From Oncomelania hupensis (lineage: Eukaryota > Mollusca > Gastropoda > Littorinimorpha > Pomatiopsidae), in NCBI GenBank assembly GCA_036898135.1, contig CM072513.1, forward strand, positions 37,434,840 to 37,498,839: a DNA stretch of 64,000 bases, written 5' to 3'. The translations under genes were made by a program, and so were the position numbers. Under the pieces are notes generated by a model. It worked only from the letters and a program-made list of their open reading frames with translations. It was not told where the DNA came from and searched no databases. This document shows, piece after piece, positions 62,860-64,000 of this stretch; positions within the stretch are counted from its first letter, which is position 1, and every line of letters starts with the position of its first letter.

Positions 62860-64000
62860 TTAAACTTGGTTGGGAAAGCGGACAGGGGCTTTCACTGTTC
62901 TGCCACTACGGGTAGTGCGGGCACCAGAAAACACAGGGGAAGGCGCATGGACTGGAGTGTCCCCGGACACAGGGTCAGGTCGGGACAGGGTGTAAGACGG
63001 TGACAGTGTGGGACACATGGGATCACCGGACAGAACATGACTCGCTTGCGCTTGAGGCGTCGGACCATTAATGGTCTTTCTTGGCAAAGGGCAGTAAAAG
63101 CTTAAAAGTAGCTGAGGGACAAATATGGCGACGGTTGCGTCTGAACACGCCAGCTGCATTCTTGATGAGGTAGGACCTTGGTGCACAGTGTTCAATCACA
63201 GTTGCTGGGCTTGACCACTGGCGCTCGTTGTCCAGCTTCTGTAGTACTTATGTTCCCGGACTGATGACGGGCAAGTCGCTCACTCCATGATGCTTGTTAA
63301 AGTGCTTGCTGTTGTTTTCTTTTGCTTTCTGGTCATTCGCCGCCACTCGAGACCTGTCTACCTTGCGCGGTGCTAGGTTGACAGTTAATGTAGGTACCGT
63401 TGTACGTAGCTTACGACGCATAAGCAACTCAGCTGGGCTGTAGCCAGTAGGTGTAGTGGGGGCCGATCTAGATTCAAGATTCAAGATTCTTTATTGTCCA
63501 AAGACATGGCATGGATATTTGTTTTGCAGTGCAAGAAAAGAGATAACATCAAAACCATCAAAAACATAGACATACAATAATACATTTGATATACAAAACA
63601 ATCTGTTTAAAATTACAATACTAAGTACTGGTGAAAACTTGATGAAGGTGACGATGGAGATTTAATAATATTAATAGTAATAATAATCATCATATTAATA
63701 GAGTAATAATAATCATAATAATAATAATCGTAATCATAAGAGTAATTATAAAAATAATAATAACAATACAACTACTAAAACTAATACAACAGCAGCACCA
63801 ACAGGCAAATAATATAAGGTAACAATGATAACAGTAATAATAACAATACTATTACAACTAGTCTGTATGCCAATAGCGCAAGGAACGGATCTTTTTGCGA
63901 CAAGATCTTCTTTGCCTCAAGGACAGCGTGCTCAGCTTCGCCATTCACTTGGGGTTAGTGAAGGGAAGTGGTAACATGGGCAAAACCCCGTTTGTCAGAG
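62860..64000 (-). pseudogene. Second gypsy element, integrase C-terminal part, interrupted
   Basis: On the minus strand, 64000-63867 reads FAHVTTSLH, NGEAEHAVLEAKKILSQKDP and FLALLAYR, the end of the integrase core with its catalytic Glu. After an insertion it resumes at 63484 with SAPTTPTGYSPAELLMRRKL and RTTVPTL, then PVISPGT-stop near 63248. A further frame (63195-62860) ends TTRSGRTVKAPVRFPNQV-stop just before the polypurine tract. The reading frame is broken by the insertion and at least one stop or frameshift. It is a different lineage from the element at 38199-45396. Old retroelement copy, described only. Confidence 0.85.
63470..63866 (-). mobile_element. LINE/SINE-type 3'-end insertion in gypsy integrase
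   Basis: It interrupts integrase between LLAYR and SAPTTP. On the minus strand it ends with GACAATAAAGAATCTTGAAT repeated as a short TCTTGAAT tail (63470-63496). The far part (63660-63850) is (ATA)n/(AAT)n-rich. No coding frame was recognised and the target duplication was not delimited. Confidence 0.6.

Noticed and set aside
1..64000. CRISPR arrays, operons or prokaryotic genes
   Set aside because: No evenly spaced direct repeats with unique spacers, no ribosome-binding-site-led gene clusters; all real genes are spliced or retroelement-type.

Overview
This window is animal nuclear DNA, most likely from a mollusc and probably a gastropod. That is inferred from spliced genes with GT-AG introns, AT-rich introns full of (CT)n, (TTA)n and (TG)n runs, and a dense mix of CR1/L2-like, RTE-like, 2A-carrying, Penelope-like and Ty3/gypsy elements. 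Nothing in it is prokaryotic. Exon joins were read by eye and checked for phase. No database was consulted, so family names rest on recognised motifs.

Three cellular-type loci are present. (1) LRPPRC (mitochondrial PPR protein), minus strand, 21262 down to 10904: eleven phase-consistent exons encode the first 406 residues; the rest must lie beyond the left edge. (2) Between LRPPRC exon 11 and the left edge, on the same strand, sits a complete four-exon gene (10786 to 3946) for a 1022-residue SAP-like / SWIM zinc finger / YqaJ nuclease / minisatellite / OTU protease fusion. It is apparently nested in an LRPPRC intron of more than 10.9 kb. (3) A five-exon plus-strand gene (57616-60587) for a 217-residue MAX-like bHLH-zipper protein, with a decayed second copy at 26205-31087.

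Mobile elements fill the rest. 1-2.65 kb: decayed LINE. 11.7-12.4 kb: piggyBac-like short element. 16.6-17.7 kb and 61.6-62.7 kb: two related DNA transposons with CAGGG termini, 6-bp target duplications and a shared zinc-finger exon. 18.1-19.2 kb: LINE 3' end, then a SINE-containing satellite. 31.9-37.3 kb: a LINE with two open ORFs and a 2A motif in ORF1. 38.2-45.4 kb: a gypsy element with nearly identical LTRs, integrase ahead of RNase H (Gmr1-like order) and the reverse transcriptase deleted. 46.3-49.0 kb: two head-to-head RTE-like LINEs flanking a copied 358-bp piece of that gypsy element. 50.4-51.8 kb: a three-level nest of insertions. 52.2-52.9 kb: a fold-back element. 53.9-57.0 kb: an intact Penelope-like ORF with a glutamine-rich linker. 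61.4-64 kb: the 3' part of a second gypsy element, itself hit by two insertions.

The most notable items are the SWIM-YqaJ-OTU fusion, the paired 6-bp-TSD transposons, the RT-deleted gypsy element with IN-before-RH order, and the MAX-like gene with its long loop.
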